Source of the DNA: Persicobacter sp. CCB-QB2
GTDB taxonomy: Bacteria > Bacteroidota > Bacteroidia > Cytophagales > Cyclobacteriaceae
Length of the DNA: 64,000 nucleotides
Reading direction: 5' to 3'
NCBI RefSeq assembly: GCF_001274635.1
Contig: NZ_LBGV01000001.1
Coordinates: 1,054,001-1,118,000 of the forward strand
The notes under the pieces: model-generated
What the model saw: only the letters and a program-made list of their open reading frames with translations
Told to the model about the DNA's origin: nothing
Databases searched by the model: none
Part shown: one piece after another, positions 28,795-39,300 of the stretch
Layout: each line of letters opens with the position of its first letter
Position numbering within the stretch: position 1 is the stretch's first letter
Program-made: the position numbers and the translations under genes

Positions 28795-29831
28795 ATGCAT
28801 CGAATTTTACGCTTTATATTTATATGCCTGTCATTGATTTTTATTGACAAGCATTGCCAGGGGCAGGACTTTATGTTCTCTCAATTTTATAACGCGCCCT
28901 TTTATGTTAACCCTGCTTTTGTAGGGGCTACCCCTTATCATCGGATAACGATGAATAACAGGATTCAGTGGCCACAGCTTCCGCAAGCGGTGCAAACCCA
29001 TGCGGTCTCCTGGGATTATAATGTCCGCAAACTGAATTCCGGATTTGGGGTAATGGCCTCTTCGGATAGAATTGGTACCGCCAATCTATCCACCAATCAG
29101 ATGGCCTTTATGTATTCTTATATGCTACGCATTCAGAATAAGTTGATTGTTCGGCCCGGACTCTCCTTTGTGGCGGGAAACAGAAGCCTGGATATGGATA
29201 AATTGCTGTTTTCAGATAATAATGGGGTGCAACCCATCCCGCCTAATATCAAGAATGAGTTGGGGATGCATAATATCTTCGATTTTAACACGGGCTTGTT
29301 GGTGTACACTCGAAATTATTGGTTCAGTGCGGCGGTTTACCATTTGGCAACGCCTACCTTGACTTTTCAGGAAGATGGTACAGGAACTATTCCGATTAAA
29401 TATACTTTCGCAGTAGGAGGGAATTTCAAGGTAAAGCAGAACGTATTTAATGCCAAATTGCGTAGTCTGGCTTTTTCTCCAAGTTTGATGTATGAACGTC
29501 AGGGGGATTTTGAAACGCTTTCCGCCGGGGTAAAGTATTACCACTATCCGTAACCATTGGTCTCTGGTACCGAGGGGTGCCTATTCCAATTTATCCGGAG
29601 GCCGTGACGAACAATCAGGCTTTTGTGTTCACAATGGGACTGACTTACGATATTTTTGAATTTGGTTACTCTTATGATTTCGGCTTAGGGGGAACAGGTT
29701 CCAAAAGTTTTGGTGGAGCGCATGAGCTTTCGATCAAAATCCTGATCAAACGCCATCCATTGAAACGAAGTAAGGATCATTACAAATCTTTACCGTGTCC
29801 GGCCTTCTATAAAGAAGAATTATTCTACTAA
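28795..29831 (+). pseudogene. PorP/SprF family type IX secretion protein, broken by a one-base frameshift
   Basis: From the ATG at 28795 there is a signal peptide (cleavage near HCQG), then FMFSQFYNAPFYVNPAFVGA, the family's hallmark start (QFY..P...NPA..G). A beta-barrel follows. The frame stops at 29553 just after KYYHYP. The other frame continues with IGLWYRGVPIPIYPE to the C-terminal strand at 29831. One base is missing at the CCG/TAA junction (29548-29551). Restored, the protein has about 345 residues, the family size. PorP/SprF proteins work with type IX secretion and gliding adhesins. Usually this is a partner of a large adhesin gene, but none is next to it here. Confidence 0.88.
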
Positions 29832-29850
29832 GAATGGCTTATGCATTTAA

Positions 29851-29887
29851 AAAAAAGATCGCTTTACCGGCGATCTTTTTTATTTTT
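29851..29887 (+). terminator. terminator after the PorP/SprF gene
   Basis: AAAAGATCGC pairs with GCGATCTTTT around TTTACCG, with flanking A- and T-runs. A -7-like TATTTTTG (29881-29888) overlaps its end and could start the next gene. Confidence 0.85.
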
Positions 29888-29892
29888 GCAAA

Positions 29893-30411
29893 ATGGAAAT
29901 AAGACAAAATCGGGATTGGAAAAATAAAGTCTGGACCATTTCTCAGGGAAAGAAGAGTTGTTTGGTTTTTTCATTAAAAGAACTCGCGCTGTTTGAAAGG
30001 CTACAGCAGCAAGGCGGCTTTTCTGCGGATCAATGCTATTTACTGGTCAATGAGATCGGCTTGTTGAATATTTATTTTCATGAAGTTCCGGAGACCTCGC
30101 TGGATATTCTGGAATTTACCGATCGGCCGGTGGCACTGAGATTAAATGGAGGGCGTAATGTGCCTGCAGGGATGATGGCCGAAGACGATCGCTTAAATGC
30201 CTTTTTTATGAAAGCCGAACATTTTGGTGCGCTGGCCAGAGTGCAGCACCCCTTGGTGTTGGTGGAGCTGAAAGGAGGAATATCCGGGCAGGCATGGTTG
30301 CAGGCTGAGCAGAATCTGTTAATTTTGCAGGATGATAGTCTGCGGTTCCCTTTTAAGCGCCGGGAAGTGGCCATGGGGACCAATGGGGACATCAAGATTA
30401 AAGATCTTTAG
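29893..30411 (+). CDS. hypothetical protein, possibly a degenerate YrdC/Sua5-like protein
   Basis: A 172-residue protein with no clear signal peptide. By eye, its middle and C-terminal parts follow the pattern of threonylcarbamoyl-AMP synthase (Sua5/YrdC): LLVNE, EVPETSLDILEFTDRPV, NVPAGMMAEDD, EHFGALARVQHPLVLVELK and ISGQ. Sua5 has EVPE.A.D..E...P, N...NL.AEDG and SANISGQ in the same order. The N-terminal PTDT.WG motif and the SAN motif needed for nucleotide and threonine binding are missing or changed. It is thus either a diverged non-enzymatic relative or a chance likeness. It sits 17 bp before cca, another tRNA gene. Confidence 0.55.
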   Translation: MEIRQNRDWKNKVWTISQGKKSCLVFSLKELALFERLQQQGGFSADQCYLLVNEIGLLNIYFHEVPETSLDILEFTDRPVALRLNGGRNVPAGMMAEDDRLNAFFMKAEHFGALARVQHPLVLVELKGGISGQAWLQAEQNLLILQDDSLRFPFKRREVAMGTNGDIKIKDL

Positions 30412-30428
30412 TATCCAAAAGGGATTCA

Positions 30429-31844
30429 ATGAATTATAAGTCATATTTAGACCAAATTCCGATTTTTGCTAAAATCGGTGCGTGCGCAGATGCTTTGGGG
30501 GTAGAAACCTATGTGATTGGTGGATTTGTACGCGATATTATATTAAATCGTCCGAGTAAAGATATAGATATTGTTTGTGTGGGTTCAGGTATTGAACTGG
30601 CACAGGAGGTGGCCAAGGCCGTTGGAAATGTGAAAGTGAATGTTTTCAAGAACTTTGGTACTGCCATGCTGAAAGATGGCGACTGGGAGGTAGAGTTTGT
30701 GGGGGCGCGTAAGGAGTCCTATAACCGTGACTCCCGCAAACCGATAGTGGAAGACGGTACTTTGGAAGATGATCAGAATCGTCGGGATTTTACGATCAAT
30801 GCCATGGCGATCCGTCTGAATGCCGATCATTTCGGGGATTTGATTGATCCTTTTGACGGTATGGGGGATATCGAAAGAAAGATTATCCGTACGCCGCTAG
30901 ATCCGGACATTACTTTTTCGGATGATCCTCTGCGGATGATGCGCGCGGTGCGTTTTGCTACTCAGCTTAATTTTGATATTGACGCGGATACCTTTTTTGC
31001 TCTGAGCAAAAATTCGGAACGTTTGTCGATCATTTCCCGCGAACGCATAGCGGATGAAATGAACAAAATGATTCTGGCCAAAAACCCTTCTTACGGCTTC
31101 AAATTACTTTTTCAGTCCAGGCTTTTGCATCAGTTTTTTCCAGAGATGGTAGCTTTGCAGGGTGTGGAGGTGAAAAACGGTCGCAAGCATAAAGATAACT
31201 TTTACCATACGCTGCAGGTGTTGGATAATGTGGCCGAAATGAGTGACGACCTTTGGTTGCGCTGGGCGGCGATTTTGCACGATATCGCCAAGCCACCAAC
31301 GAAGCGTTTTCACCCTAAAGCAGGCTGGACATTCCACGGGCATGAGGATAAAGGGGCACGCATGGTGCCGGCTATTTTCCGTAAGCTGAAATTGCCTATG
31401 AATGAAAAGATGAAGATGGTGCAGAAGTTAGTGCGCCTGCATCTTCGTCCGATTCCATTGGTGAAAGAGGAAATCACGGATTCGGCCCTTCGTCGTTTAC
31501 TGTTCGAAGCAGGGGAAGACCTGGAGCGTTTGATGATGCTTTGCCGTGCGGATATTACCTCTAAAAATGAGCGTAAGGTCACACAGTATCTGAAAAATTT
31601 CGACATTGTGGAGGAAAAGCTGCGCATAGTGGAGGAGAATGATCAGGTACGAAATTTCCAGCCACCGGTATCGGGAGAGGATATTATGGAATATTTTGAT
31701 TTAAAACCTTCCCGTGAGGTAGGGCTTATCAAGGATGCGATAAAAGAAGCAGTTTTGGAAGGCGAAATCAAAAATGACAAAGAAGAAGCTTTTGCTTTGA
31801 TGATTAAATTAGGAGATGAAATGGGGCTGAAAGCCGCAAAATAA
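30429..31844 (+). CDS. cca: CCA-adding / poly(A) polymerase family tRNA nucleotidyltransferase with HD domain
   Basis: A 471-residue class II nucleotidyltransferase. YVIGGFVRDIILN and KDIDIVCVG hold the GG-R and DxD catalytic motifs, followed by RRDFTINAMAI and DPLRMMRAVRFATQL. In the C-terminal half an HD-type phosphohydrolase domain is visible (HTLQVLDN, ILHDIAKPP, FHGHEDKGA). The enzyme adds or repairs the CCA end of tRNAs. It follows the Sua5-like gene closely and ends with a terminator. Confidence 0.92.
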   Translation: MNYKSYLDQIPIFAKIGACADALGVETYVIGGFVRDIILNRPSKDIDIVCVGSGIELAQEVAKAVGNVKVNVFKNFGTAMLKDGDWEVEFVGARKESYNRDSRKPIVEDGTLEDDQNRRDFTINAMAIRLNADHFGDLIDPFDGMGDIERKIIRTPLDPDITFSDDPLRMMRAVRFATQLNFDIDADTFFALSKNSERLSIISRERIADEMNKMILAKNPSYGFKLLFQSRLLHQFFPEMVALQGVEVKNGRKHKDNFYHTLQVLDNVAEMSDDLWLRWAAILHDIAKPPTKRFHPKAGWTFHGHEDKGARMVPAIFRKLKLPMNEKMKMVQKLVRLHLRPIPLVKEEITDSALRRLLFEAGEDLERLMMLCRADITSKNERKVTQYLKNFDIVEEKLRIVEENDQVRNFQPPVSGEDIMEYFDLKPSREVGLIKDAIKEAVLEGEIKNDKEEAFALMIKLGDEMGLKAAK

Positions 31845-31848
31845 ATGG

Positions 31849-31871
31849 AAAGGGGTATGATCCCCTTTTTT
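31849..31871 (+). terminator. terminator of cca
   Basis: AAAGGGG pairs with CCCCTTT around TATGAT, followed by TTTTC. Confidence 0.8.
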
Positions 31872-31940
31872 CTTGTTAAATACTGTTAATTTTTATCTGA
31901 TGGGTGATTTTTTCACTTATCTTCAAAGAAAATTTTTTTT

Positions 31941-32651
31941 ATGAAAAGAATATTATTGGTGTTCGCCTTGATTTTGGGATGGAACGGCGTGCAGGCACAG
32001 GAGGTAGCAACAGATACACAAGATGAGCTTCCGAAAATTAATATTGCCGATTTTTATCATATTAATGATGCGGTTTATCGCCGTGCCATGCAGTATAATG
32101 ACATGGGAGTGGCCAAGGATGCCCTTTACCGATTGATTACTGTTGATCCGCAGAATGATTCGCTTTTGGTGAATCTGGCCAATATTTATTTTGAGCAACG
32201 CCAGTGGATTTCAGCCGTTTTGGCTTCCAAAGATGCAAAAATGGTTAACCCGAATAATGTGGCGGCGCTACAAATTGAGGCGTATGGTTTACAGTATTTG
32301 GGGGTGAAGGATAAGGCAGCCGAAGCTTTTGAGGCCTGGTATTTAAAGACTACCGAGAAGGAGGCCCTTTATCAGTTGGCTCTTTTGCAACTGGAGTTGA
32401 AGAAATATGCCGAATGTGAAACCAATGTGGATATTCTGTTAGCAGATGCGGAATACATCAAAAATACTGCTCAGGTAGAGGGTACCGAGGGGAACCAGGT
32501 GACCATTCCGATGGAAGCAGTTCTTTATAACCTGAAAGGAGTAGCAGAATCTATTCAGGGCAATAAGGCAGAAGCTAAAAAGCTGATCGGAAAAGCAGTG
32601 GAGATCGCTCCGGAATTTAAAATTGCCAAAGATCGCCTAGCGACATTGTAA
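31941..32651 (+). CDS. secreted tetratricopeptide repeat protein
   Basis: A 236-residue protein with a signal peptide (MKRILLVFALILGW, cleavage after VQAQ). It is followed by TPR-like helix pairs, with the Ala/Leu/Tyr pattern clear in LLVNLANIYFEQRQWISAVL, AALQIEAYGLQYLGVKDKA and ALYQLALLQLELKKYAECE. Probably a periplasmic scaffold. No partner can be named from context, as the gene is flanked by its own terminator and a convergent gldC. Confidence 0.78.
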   Translation: MKRILLVFALILGWNGVQAQEVATDTQDELPKINIADFYHINDAVYRRAMQYNDMGVAKDALYRLITVDPQNDSLLVNLANIYFEQRQWISAVLASKDAKMVNPNNVAALQIEAYGLQYLGVKDKAAEAFEAWYLKTTEKEALYQLALLQLELKKYAECETNVDILLADAEYIKNTAQVEGTEGNQVTIPMEAVLYNLKGVAESIQGNKAEAKKLIGKAVEIAPEFKIAKDRLATL

Positions 32652-32674
32652 ATAGACACGCGTGGCTTGCGTAT

Positions 32675-32711
32675 AAAAAAGGGATGAAGTTGGAGCTTCA
32701 TCCCTTTTTTG
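32675..32711. terminator. terminator between the TPR gene and gldC
   Basis: AAAAAAGGGATGAAG pairs with CTTCATCCCTTTTTT, symmetric enough to work in both directions. Confidence 0.9.
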
Positions 32712-32825
32712 TTTTCCGGGGAAAATGATGGAATAATTTCCTGTTTTAAGTTTTTCCCAAGGCAGCAGATAAAGCCGGAAAATGGCAATTCACCTAAGCC
32801 TGGGTTATTATGAAATCAGTAGCAT
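32712..32825 (+). repeat. dispersed element copy G (degenerate remnant)
   Basis: Directly after the terminator it shows the core order: CCGGGGAAAATGATGGAAT, AAGTTTTTCCCAAGGCAGCAG and ATGAAATCAGTA. Terminal repeats are not recognisable. It lies in the gap before the gldC end. Confidence 0.5.
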
Positions 32826-32891
32826 CCATCACCATTGCACAATAGAGTGCTTTTTAGTGTAACTCCTAAATATATAGGGGAATAATTTGGG

Positions 32892-33242
32892 CTAGGCTTC
32901 TTTCTTGCCGTTTTCCATTTCTTCAATATGGCGGCGCATCATTTTATCTGCCAGGGCTTTGATGTCACTGGCCATTTCTTCGTCTCCCGTCGAGTTGAGC
33001 AGGGTTTGGGCCATGCCACCAAGGGTATCAATGCAAAATCGTTTCATTTGATCTACCGGCATTTCTTTGTCCCAAAGATCAATTCGCAGCGTATTCAGCT
33101 GATTCGGATCCCAGATCGACAGGCTGAAGGCATGGGTTTCCTGCATTTGATCAAATGGGCCGTCTGTGGCATCCCAAAGGATTTTTTCGGGTACGTTGTT
33201 TTCATCCAGTTCAACGTCGATTTTTATGCTTGATTTTTTCAT
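32892..33242 (-). CDS. gldC: gliding motility protein GldC
   Basis: A 116-residue protein with no signal peptide. It starts KKSSIKIDVELDENNVPEKI and has WDATDGP, LRIDLWDKEMPVDQMKRF and GGMAQTLLNSTGDEEM, which match GldC along its length. gldC lies in many gliding Bacteroidota and also in non-gliding relatives. Its molecular role is not settled. Here it stands alone, without gldB next to it. Confidence 0.9.
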   Translation of the reverse strand: MKKSSIKIDVELDENNVPEKILWDATDGPFDQMQETHAFSLSIWDPNQLNTLRIDLWDKEMPVDQMKRFCIDTLGGMAQTLLNSTGDEEMASDIKALADKMMRRHIEEMENGKKEA

Positions 33243-33403
33243 GGTTTCAGGTCTTATTTGATTAAAATTCCAAAAAAATTGAACGACTAGGCTGCCGTTT
33301 GCTCTTTTGTGCTGGCAATAATATTGAAATTTTCCTCTAAAAAAAATTGTTGACCCGCGAAGGTATCCGAATGTCTGCTTAATGATTTTCGTATCCCGGG
33401 AGA

Positions 33404-33624
33404 TTAAACCGGATTATGCACACTTAATTTTTTCTTTAGCTGCAGAACGGGATAAATAAAGGAGTTTTTCTGTTTCGAGTTTTTTCCAAAGAAGCAGGTG
33501 AATGAGGAGAAAGCAAACTTGCCCAAATTTGGTTTATCCATAAATGAAAAAGAACGGTCTTATCGGCCTGAAAACAAATGATTTAAATCCGGATAATGAG
33601 TTTTGTGGTGAATAATTCGGTTTA
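33404..33624 (+). repeat. dispersed element copy D (221 bp)
   Basis: The left end TTAAACCGGATTATGCA (33404-33420) and right end TGAATAATTCGGTTTA (33609-33624) are inverted repeats. The core has TTTAGCTGCAGAACGGGA, CGAGTTTTTTCCAAAGAAGC and GAATGAGGAGAAAGCAAAC. It lies in the gap between gldC and tas (33243-33945). The remainder, 33625-33880, shows nothing recognisable. Confidence 0.82.
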
Positions 33625-33888
33625 CTGGATTAAAGTCAGTGACCTGTTTCGAATTTGGCAGCGAAAGGATTTTAGTGATAGTGTGATCGGTCATTTATGC
33701 CTGAATAAATTGAAAGACCACTCTTTTGCCCGAATGATTGCAACAGGGGGGAGGAATAGGGGGATTATAGGCATATCCGAAAAGTGCATTTGTGGGCAAG
33801 AACCTCAAGGTGGGTTAATCTGATCATTTTCCTGTATTGAATCATATAAAAAAACAATAATAATTGTCTTCTGTCGCACTTTTTTTCC

Positions 33889-33919
33889 CTTGTGGGAATT
33901 AATTTGCTTGGTATATTTG
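33889..33919 (+). promoter_or_regulatory. promoter of tas
   Basis: CTTG (33889-33892), 19 bp, then TATATTTG (33912-33919), an exact TAnnTTTG. The ATG is 27 bp downstream. Confidence 0.5.
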
Positions 33920-33945
33920 AGCGCTTGTTAAATCTTCATCAATTT

Positions 33946-34980
33946 ATGAAATACTCCAAATTAGGAAATACGTCGCTCAAGGTGTCTAAGATATGCTTAG
34001 GAACCATGACCTTCGGGCAACAAAATTCTGAAGCAGAAGGCCACGAACAAATGGATTACGCCCTGGATCAGGGGGTGAACTTTTTCGATACCGCCGAGCT
34101 GTATTCCATTCCTCCCAAGGCCGAAACGCAGGGATCTACCGAACGCATAATCGGAAGCTGGTTCAAGAAAAACGGGAATCGTGATAAAGTGATATTAGCT
34201 TCGAAGGTGGCGGGTCCGAATCCAAATTTTAAATGGTTCCGTGGAGGCGCTGATTTTTCCCGTCAACAAATTCGGGAGGCTGTAGAGGGTAGTCTGCAGC
34301 GCTTAGGGACAGATTATATTGATTTGTATCAATTGCATTGGCCGGATCGCTCCACCAACTTCTTCGGCCAATTGGGTTATGAACATCAATCGGATGATGT
34401 GACGGACTTTTCCGGTATTTTAGAGACCATGCAGGAGTTGATTTACGAAGGGAAAATCCGTTATGTGGGCATTTCCAATGAAACCCCTTATGGCTTTATG
34501 AATTATCTGCATTTAGCGAACAGCAAAAAAATGCCCAGGGTCATGTCCATTCAAAACCCTTACAATTTGCTGAACCGTTCATTTGAAGTCGGTAATGCGG
34601 AAATTGCCATTCGGGAACAGGCCGGTTTGCTGGCTTATTCACCTTTGGGTTTTGGCGTACTTTCCGGCAAGTACCGGAATGGTCAAAAGCCGGAGAATGC
34701 CCGAATCACCATTTGGCCGCATTATAGCCGATATTCTTCGGAGCAATGTGTTCAGGCAGTGGAAGGCTATGCTCAGGTGGCCGAAAAGTATGGTTTAAGC
34801 CTTACGCAATTGGCTCTGGGATTTGTAAATACGCGTCCTTTCCTGACTTCCAATATCATTGGTGCCACGACATTGGAACAGTTAAGAGAAAATATTGCCA
34901 CTGTTAATGTGGAGATTACGGAAGAGATCATGGCGGATATCAATGCCGTGCATCAACAGTTTCCGAATCCTGCGCCATGA
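33946..34980 (+). CDS. tas: aldo/keto reductase, Tas type
   Basis: A 344-residue NADPH-dependent oxidoreductase with a TIM barrel. It begins MKYSKLGNTSLKVSKICLGT and contains MTFGQQNSEAEGHEQMDYA, FFDTAELY with the catalytic Asp-Tyr, KVILASKV (Lys) and LYQLHWPDR (His). The ETQGSTE, IQNPYNLLNRSFEVG and SPLGFGVLSGKY blocks match E. coli Tas closely. The physiological substrate is not known. The start at 33892 is rejected because the promoter overlaps it. Ends at a UUCG-loop terminator. Confidence 0.9.
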   Translation: MKYSKLGNTSLKVSKICLGTMTFGQQNSEAEGHEQMDYALDQGVNFFDTAELYSIPPKAETQGSTERIIGSWFKKNGNRDKVILASKVAGPNPNFKWFRGGADFSRQQIREAVEGSLQRLGTDYIDLYQLHWPDRSTNFFGQLGYEHQSDDVTDFSGILETMQELIYEGKIRYVGISNETPYGFMNYLHLANSKKMPRVMSIQNPYNLLNRSFEVGNAEIAIREQAGLLAYSPLGFGVLSGKYRNGQKPENARITIWPHYSRYSSEQCVQAVEGYAQVAEKYGLSLTQLALGFVNTRPFLTSNIIGATTLEQLRENIATVNVEITEEIMADINAVHQQFPNPAP

Positions 34981-35004
34981 TGGTTCGGGGGAAATAAAAT
35001 ATAT

Positions 35005-35027
35005 TAGGAGCTTCGGCTCCTTTTTTA
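35005..35027 (+). terminator. terminator of tas
   Basis: AGGAGC pairs with GCTCCT around a TTCG tetraloop, followed by TTTTTT. Confidence 0.88.
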
Positions 35028-35062
35028 TTGCCCCACAGATTTTCTATTGCCCTACTTTCCGC

Positions 35063-35070
35063 TATTTTTG
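35063..35070 (+). promoter_or_regulatory. -7 element of holA
   Basis: TATTTTTG matches TAnnTTTG. It lies 57 bp before the ATG at 35127. The upstream -33 box is weak (TTTC). Confidence 0.4.
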
Positions 35071-35126
35071 TGAATTAAGGAGGGGTGTTCCCTTCAAAAA
35101 CTTGTCTGAATTCAGCCTTTACCTGT

Positions 35127-36149
35127 ATGCCATATAAAGCCGAGGACGTTCTGAAGCAACTTCGGAAAAAAGAATACGCCCCAGTTTACTTTCTGCAGGG
35201 CGATGAGCCTTATTTTATCGATCAGATTGCGGATTATATTGAAAAAAATGCCCTTCAGGAGCATGAAAAATCTTTCAATCAGATGGTGCTTTACGGGAAA
35301 GATGTTGCGGTGAGCGATATCCTTTCTCAGGCAAGGCGATTTCCCATGATGGCAGAGCGTCAGGTAGTGATCGTCAAAGAGGCACAGTCTATTAATGGCT
35401 TCACCAATAAGGAGCCTTCAGAGCTGATGGTGAATTACTTGAAGCAGGTGGTCCCTTCTACCATATTGGTTTTCTGTTTTAAAGGAAAATCTCTGGATAA
35501 GAGAAAAGCAATTTATAAGGCTTTTGAAGAATATGGTATTGTGGTGGATGCCAAAAAGATGTACGATAATCAGCTGCCGGCTTGGGTAGGCCGATATGTT
35601 CAGTCTTTGAAATGCACCATTACCGAAGAGGCCAGCTATTTATTGACGGAGCATATTGGAAATGATTTGGATCGGTTGACCAATGAAATCGCTAAGATTC
35701 AGACCAACTTCGAAGGGCCGGTCAACATTACGCCTGAGCTTATTGAAAAATATGTCGGCATTTCCAAAGACTATAATGTATTCGAAATGCAGCGGGCCCT
35801 GGCCTCCAGAGACGTATTGAAAGCCAATAAAATTGCACAGTATTTTGCAGCGAATCCTAAAGAGCACCCTTTGATTCCTCTGATTTCGGTCCTATTTGGT
35901 TTTTACTCCAAATTATTAATTGCTTCCCGTCAGCAGGATAAATCGGAGGCCGGACTGGCCCAAGTACTTCGATTGCCTCCTTTCGTGGTCAGGGAGTATA
36001 AGCAGGCCCTGCATTTGTATAATGTACAACAGCTGATGGGTAGTATACAAGCCCTTCATCTGGCGGATTTACAATCCAAAGGGGTGGAGAGTGGACAAAA
36101 AGACGAAGGGGCTATCCTGACGGAGTTGGTCTACAATATTTTACATTAA
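35127..36149 (+). CDS. holA: DNA polymerase III subunit delta
   Basis: A 340-residue clamp-loader subunit that opens the beta sliding clamp. It starts MPYKAEDVLKQL, then APVYFLQGDEPYFIDQIAD, the typical delta N-terminus. RRFPMMAERQVVIVKEAQ, a degenerate AAA+ fold, and a C-terminal helical collar (YNVFEMQRALASRD, LIPLISVLFGFYSKLL) follow. An extension to 35085 is in frame but precedes the family start. It is monocistronic. The 36150-36343 gap holds a small hairpin (TTGCTTT/AAAGCAA at 36180-36197) without a U-tract. Confidence 0.9.
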   Translation: MPYKAEDVLKQLRKKEYAPVYFLQGDEPYFIDQIADYIEKNALQEHEKSFNQMVLYGKDVAVSDILSQARRFPMMAERQVVIVKEAQSINGFTNKEPSELMVNYLKQVVPSTILVFCFKGKSLDKRKAIYKAFEEYGIVVDAKKMYDNQLPAWVGRYVQSLKCTITEEASYLLTEHIGNDLDRLTNEIAKIQTNFEGPVNITPELIEKYVGISKDYNVFEMQRALASRDVLKANKIAQYFAANPKEHPLIPLISVLFGFYSKLLIASRQQDKSEAGLAQVLRLPPFVVREYKQALHLYNVQQLMGSIQALHLADLQSKGVESGQKDEGAILTELVYNILH

Positions 36150-36343
36150 ATAAAGGGGTAGTGGACTTTAAACCAGCTTTGCTTTCTTCAAAGCAAGGTC
36201 GAAAAAAATCCCCTCCTCTATCGGATAAGCGCACAAATATGCTTATTAAGTCAATTCTTTGATGTATTTTGAGGAATATTTTGTGCTTTATGAATTTTTC
36301 CTGATCAGTTTATGATGATCAGCTAACTTAGATGGCAATCTAA

Positions 36344-39300
36344 ATGATGGTGAAAAAATTGCTTATGGCGGCAATGTTGCTTAGTGCTACAGAAGCAACC
36401 TATGCCCAAACTTCGGAAGGTCAGCAGGCCCCTCACCGAAAATACTCCCGCGGACTGGAATTAATGCAGCAGGGGAATTTCGTGGCGGCGCGATTGGCCT
36501 TTGAGTCCTACTTAAAAACTCAGAATGCGGCTTATCGAGCGGAGGCCGCCTATGGTCAGGCCAAAAGTGCCATTCAGGTGGAGGACATCGACGGCCTGCC
36601 ACTGATGGAAGGTTTTATTAAAGAATACCCGACGCATCCTAAGCATCATTTTGCGCTGAAGGAGGTCGGGGATTATTACTACCGCAAGAAAAAATACCCT
36701 CAGGCGCTCAATTATTACGAGCAGGCGGATACTTATCAATTAGATGAAGCGGCGGCGCTGGAAGTAAACTTCCGCAAGGCATACGCCTATTTTTCCCAGG
36801 AAAATTTCGATCAGGCATTTCCACTGTTTGCAAATATCAAGCGGGTATCCGGACCACACCAGCATCAGGCGGCTTATTATGCCGGAGTGATTGCCTATCA
36901 GCAGGAGAAATATGATCAGGCCATCAGTGATCTCAAACTGGCAGCGGAAGATGATCAGTATAAGGCACAGGTGCCTTATATGGTGGCGAATATCTACTAT
37001 CAGCAAAACCGCTATGAAGAACTGGTGGCCTATGTGGAGGAAAGCAAAAAGATTCCCCGTTTGGCCAATAAGCGGGAGATGATGTTACTTTCCGGCGAGG
37101 CTTATTTCCAGATGGGGCGTTATGAAAAAGCCGGAGAAGCATTTGATGCTTATTTGAATAATAACAGATCCACGCTTTCAGCGGACGTTTTATACCGTAT
37201 CGCCTATACCTATTACAAATTGGGCGAAACGGAGAAAGCGGTAAACGCCTTCAAAAAGGTTGCGGCATCTGCGGATGAATCTGCGGTTTTGGCATCTTAT
37301 TACTTGGGGCAATTGTACCTGAAGCAGGGTAATGATACCTATGCGTTGACGGCTTTTAACCAGGTGAGACAGGCAGAGGTGGAGCCTGCCCTGAAAGAAG
37401 AAGCAGAGTTTCAGTTCGCGTATTTGAATTATAAATTAGGCCGACTGGATGTGGCAGTTGAGGCACTGCAAGCCTTCGCAGCGAATTATCCAAGGTCAAG
37501 ATATATACATCAGACCAACGATTTGATTGGAGACGCTTATCTGCATACCCGAAATTATGAGAAGGCGCTGAATTATTTTGATCGTATCCCTAATAAATCC
37601 GCCAAGGTGCGTCAGGCTTATCAGGAACTGGCTTATAAACGCGGGGTGGAATTGTTTAATGATAATCAGCCGGCAGAGGCCATACAGCTTTTTGAGCGAT
37701 CACTGACTTATCCCTTGGATCCCGAATTTGAAAATCAGGCTTATTACTGGATAGGGGAAGCAAAATCGATTCAAAAGGAATGGGGCGATGCGATCAATGC
37801 TTATGCTCGTGTATTTGTCATTACAGCGCCAAACAGCCGCCTGTATACCAAGTCCAATTATGGAATGGGTTATGCTTTTTTTAATTCGAAGCAGTATAAA
37901 AAAGCAATTCCGCATTTCAAGGATTATACCCGTAGTCTGAGAATGGCCAGTGATAAAATGTTCTATAACGATGCACTGTTGCGTTTGGGAGATTGCTATT
38001 ATGTGACCAAGGATTATTCTCAGGCGAAGAAAACCTATCAAATGGCCATTGATGAACATTTGACCACCCAGGACCATGCCTGGTTTCAGAAAGGAGTGGT
38101 GGCACAGCTGACCGGAGATGTGAAAACAGCTGAGCGTTCTTTTGATTATCTGATTAATTTGAAGCCTCAGAGCACTTATTACAGCAAAGCCTGTTTGCAA
38201 AAAGGGCAATTGTATTTGGAAAATACCCAGTATCAAAAAGCCATTGCTTCTTTTGATGAACTGATTCAGAATAACCCACAGAGTGCCTATGTGCCGTTGG
38301 CTATTTTGAAAAAAGCCGGCGCACAATACAACCTGCAGCAATATCAACAGGCATCGAAAAGTTATATTTCTATTATAGAGCAGTATCCACAAGACCCTTT
38401 GTCGGAAGAGGCCTTGATGGCCCTTCAGGAATCTTTGGCCGCAGCAGGTAAGCCGGAGGATTTCGGGAAGTATTTATCCGCTTATAAAGCACAACATCCG
38501 GATGGTAATCTGACGGATGTAGAACTGGAATCTGCCAAAAGTCTATATTATGCGCAAAAGTATGAAGCAGCCAAAGAGCAGCTAGAGAAATTCCTGCAGC
38601 AGTATGACAATACCGCAGCGGCTTCGGAGGCCCGTTATCTGATGGCGGAAATTTACTATCGTACAGACCAACTGCCGCAGGCATTGGAATGGTATAACAA
38701 GGTGGTGAAAGACGGTAAGAATAATTATATCAATAAATCACTTTACCGTCTGACGGATTTATACCGAGAGCTGGGAGATTATCCCCAGGCCATTACTTAT
38801 GGTCGTCAGTTTGCTTTGAGAAGTAGCACGAAGAAAGAGCGTTATAATGCCTGGTCTGGCTTAATGCGATCATATTTCGAATTGCAGAACTATGATTCGG
38901 CGGTATTTTTTGCCTATCAGGTGAAAGAAAAAGCAGCCGTGAATGTGAATGCTTCCAATTTGGCAAATCTTTATATCGGAAAGTCATTATTGGCAGAAGG
39001 AAAACGACCAGAAGCCATGGATATGTTTGTGGAGTTAATGAATTCTGCTAAAGATGAAAATGGGGCAGAAGCACAATATTTACTGGCGGATATTTTCTAT
39101 CAGCAAAAGCAACATAAGCAGTCGGTGGAGACGCTTTATGATCTCTCTCAAAACTTCGGTATTTATCCAAAATGGGTAGGTAAAGCTTATTTGTTGATGG
39201 TAGACAACTATGTGGCAATGGATGAGCTGTTTCAGGCAAAAGCTACGCTGACCTCTATAATAGAAAATGCCAATGATCCTTATTTGGTGAGGGAAGCACA

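Noticed and set aside
33596-33823. A 75-codon open frame before tas
   Set aside because: It starts inside the terminal repeat of element D and has no recognisable protein features.
36150-36343. A further copy of the dispersed element
   Set aside because: Only short chance matches; the block order and ends are absent.
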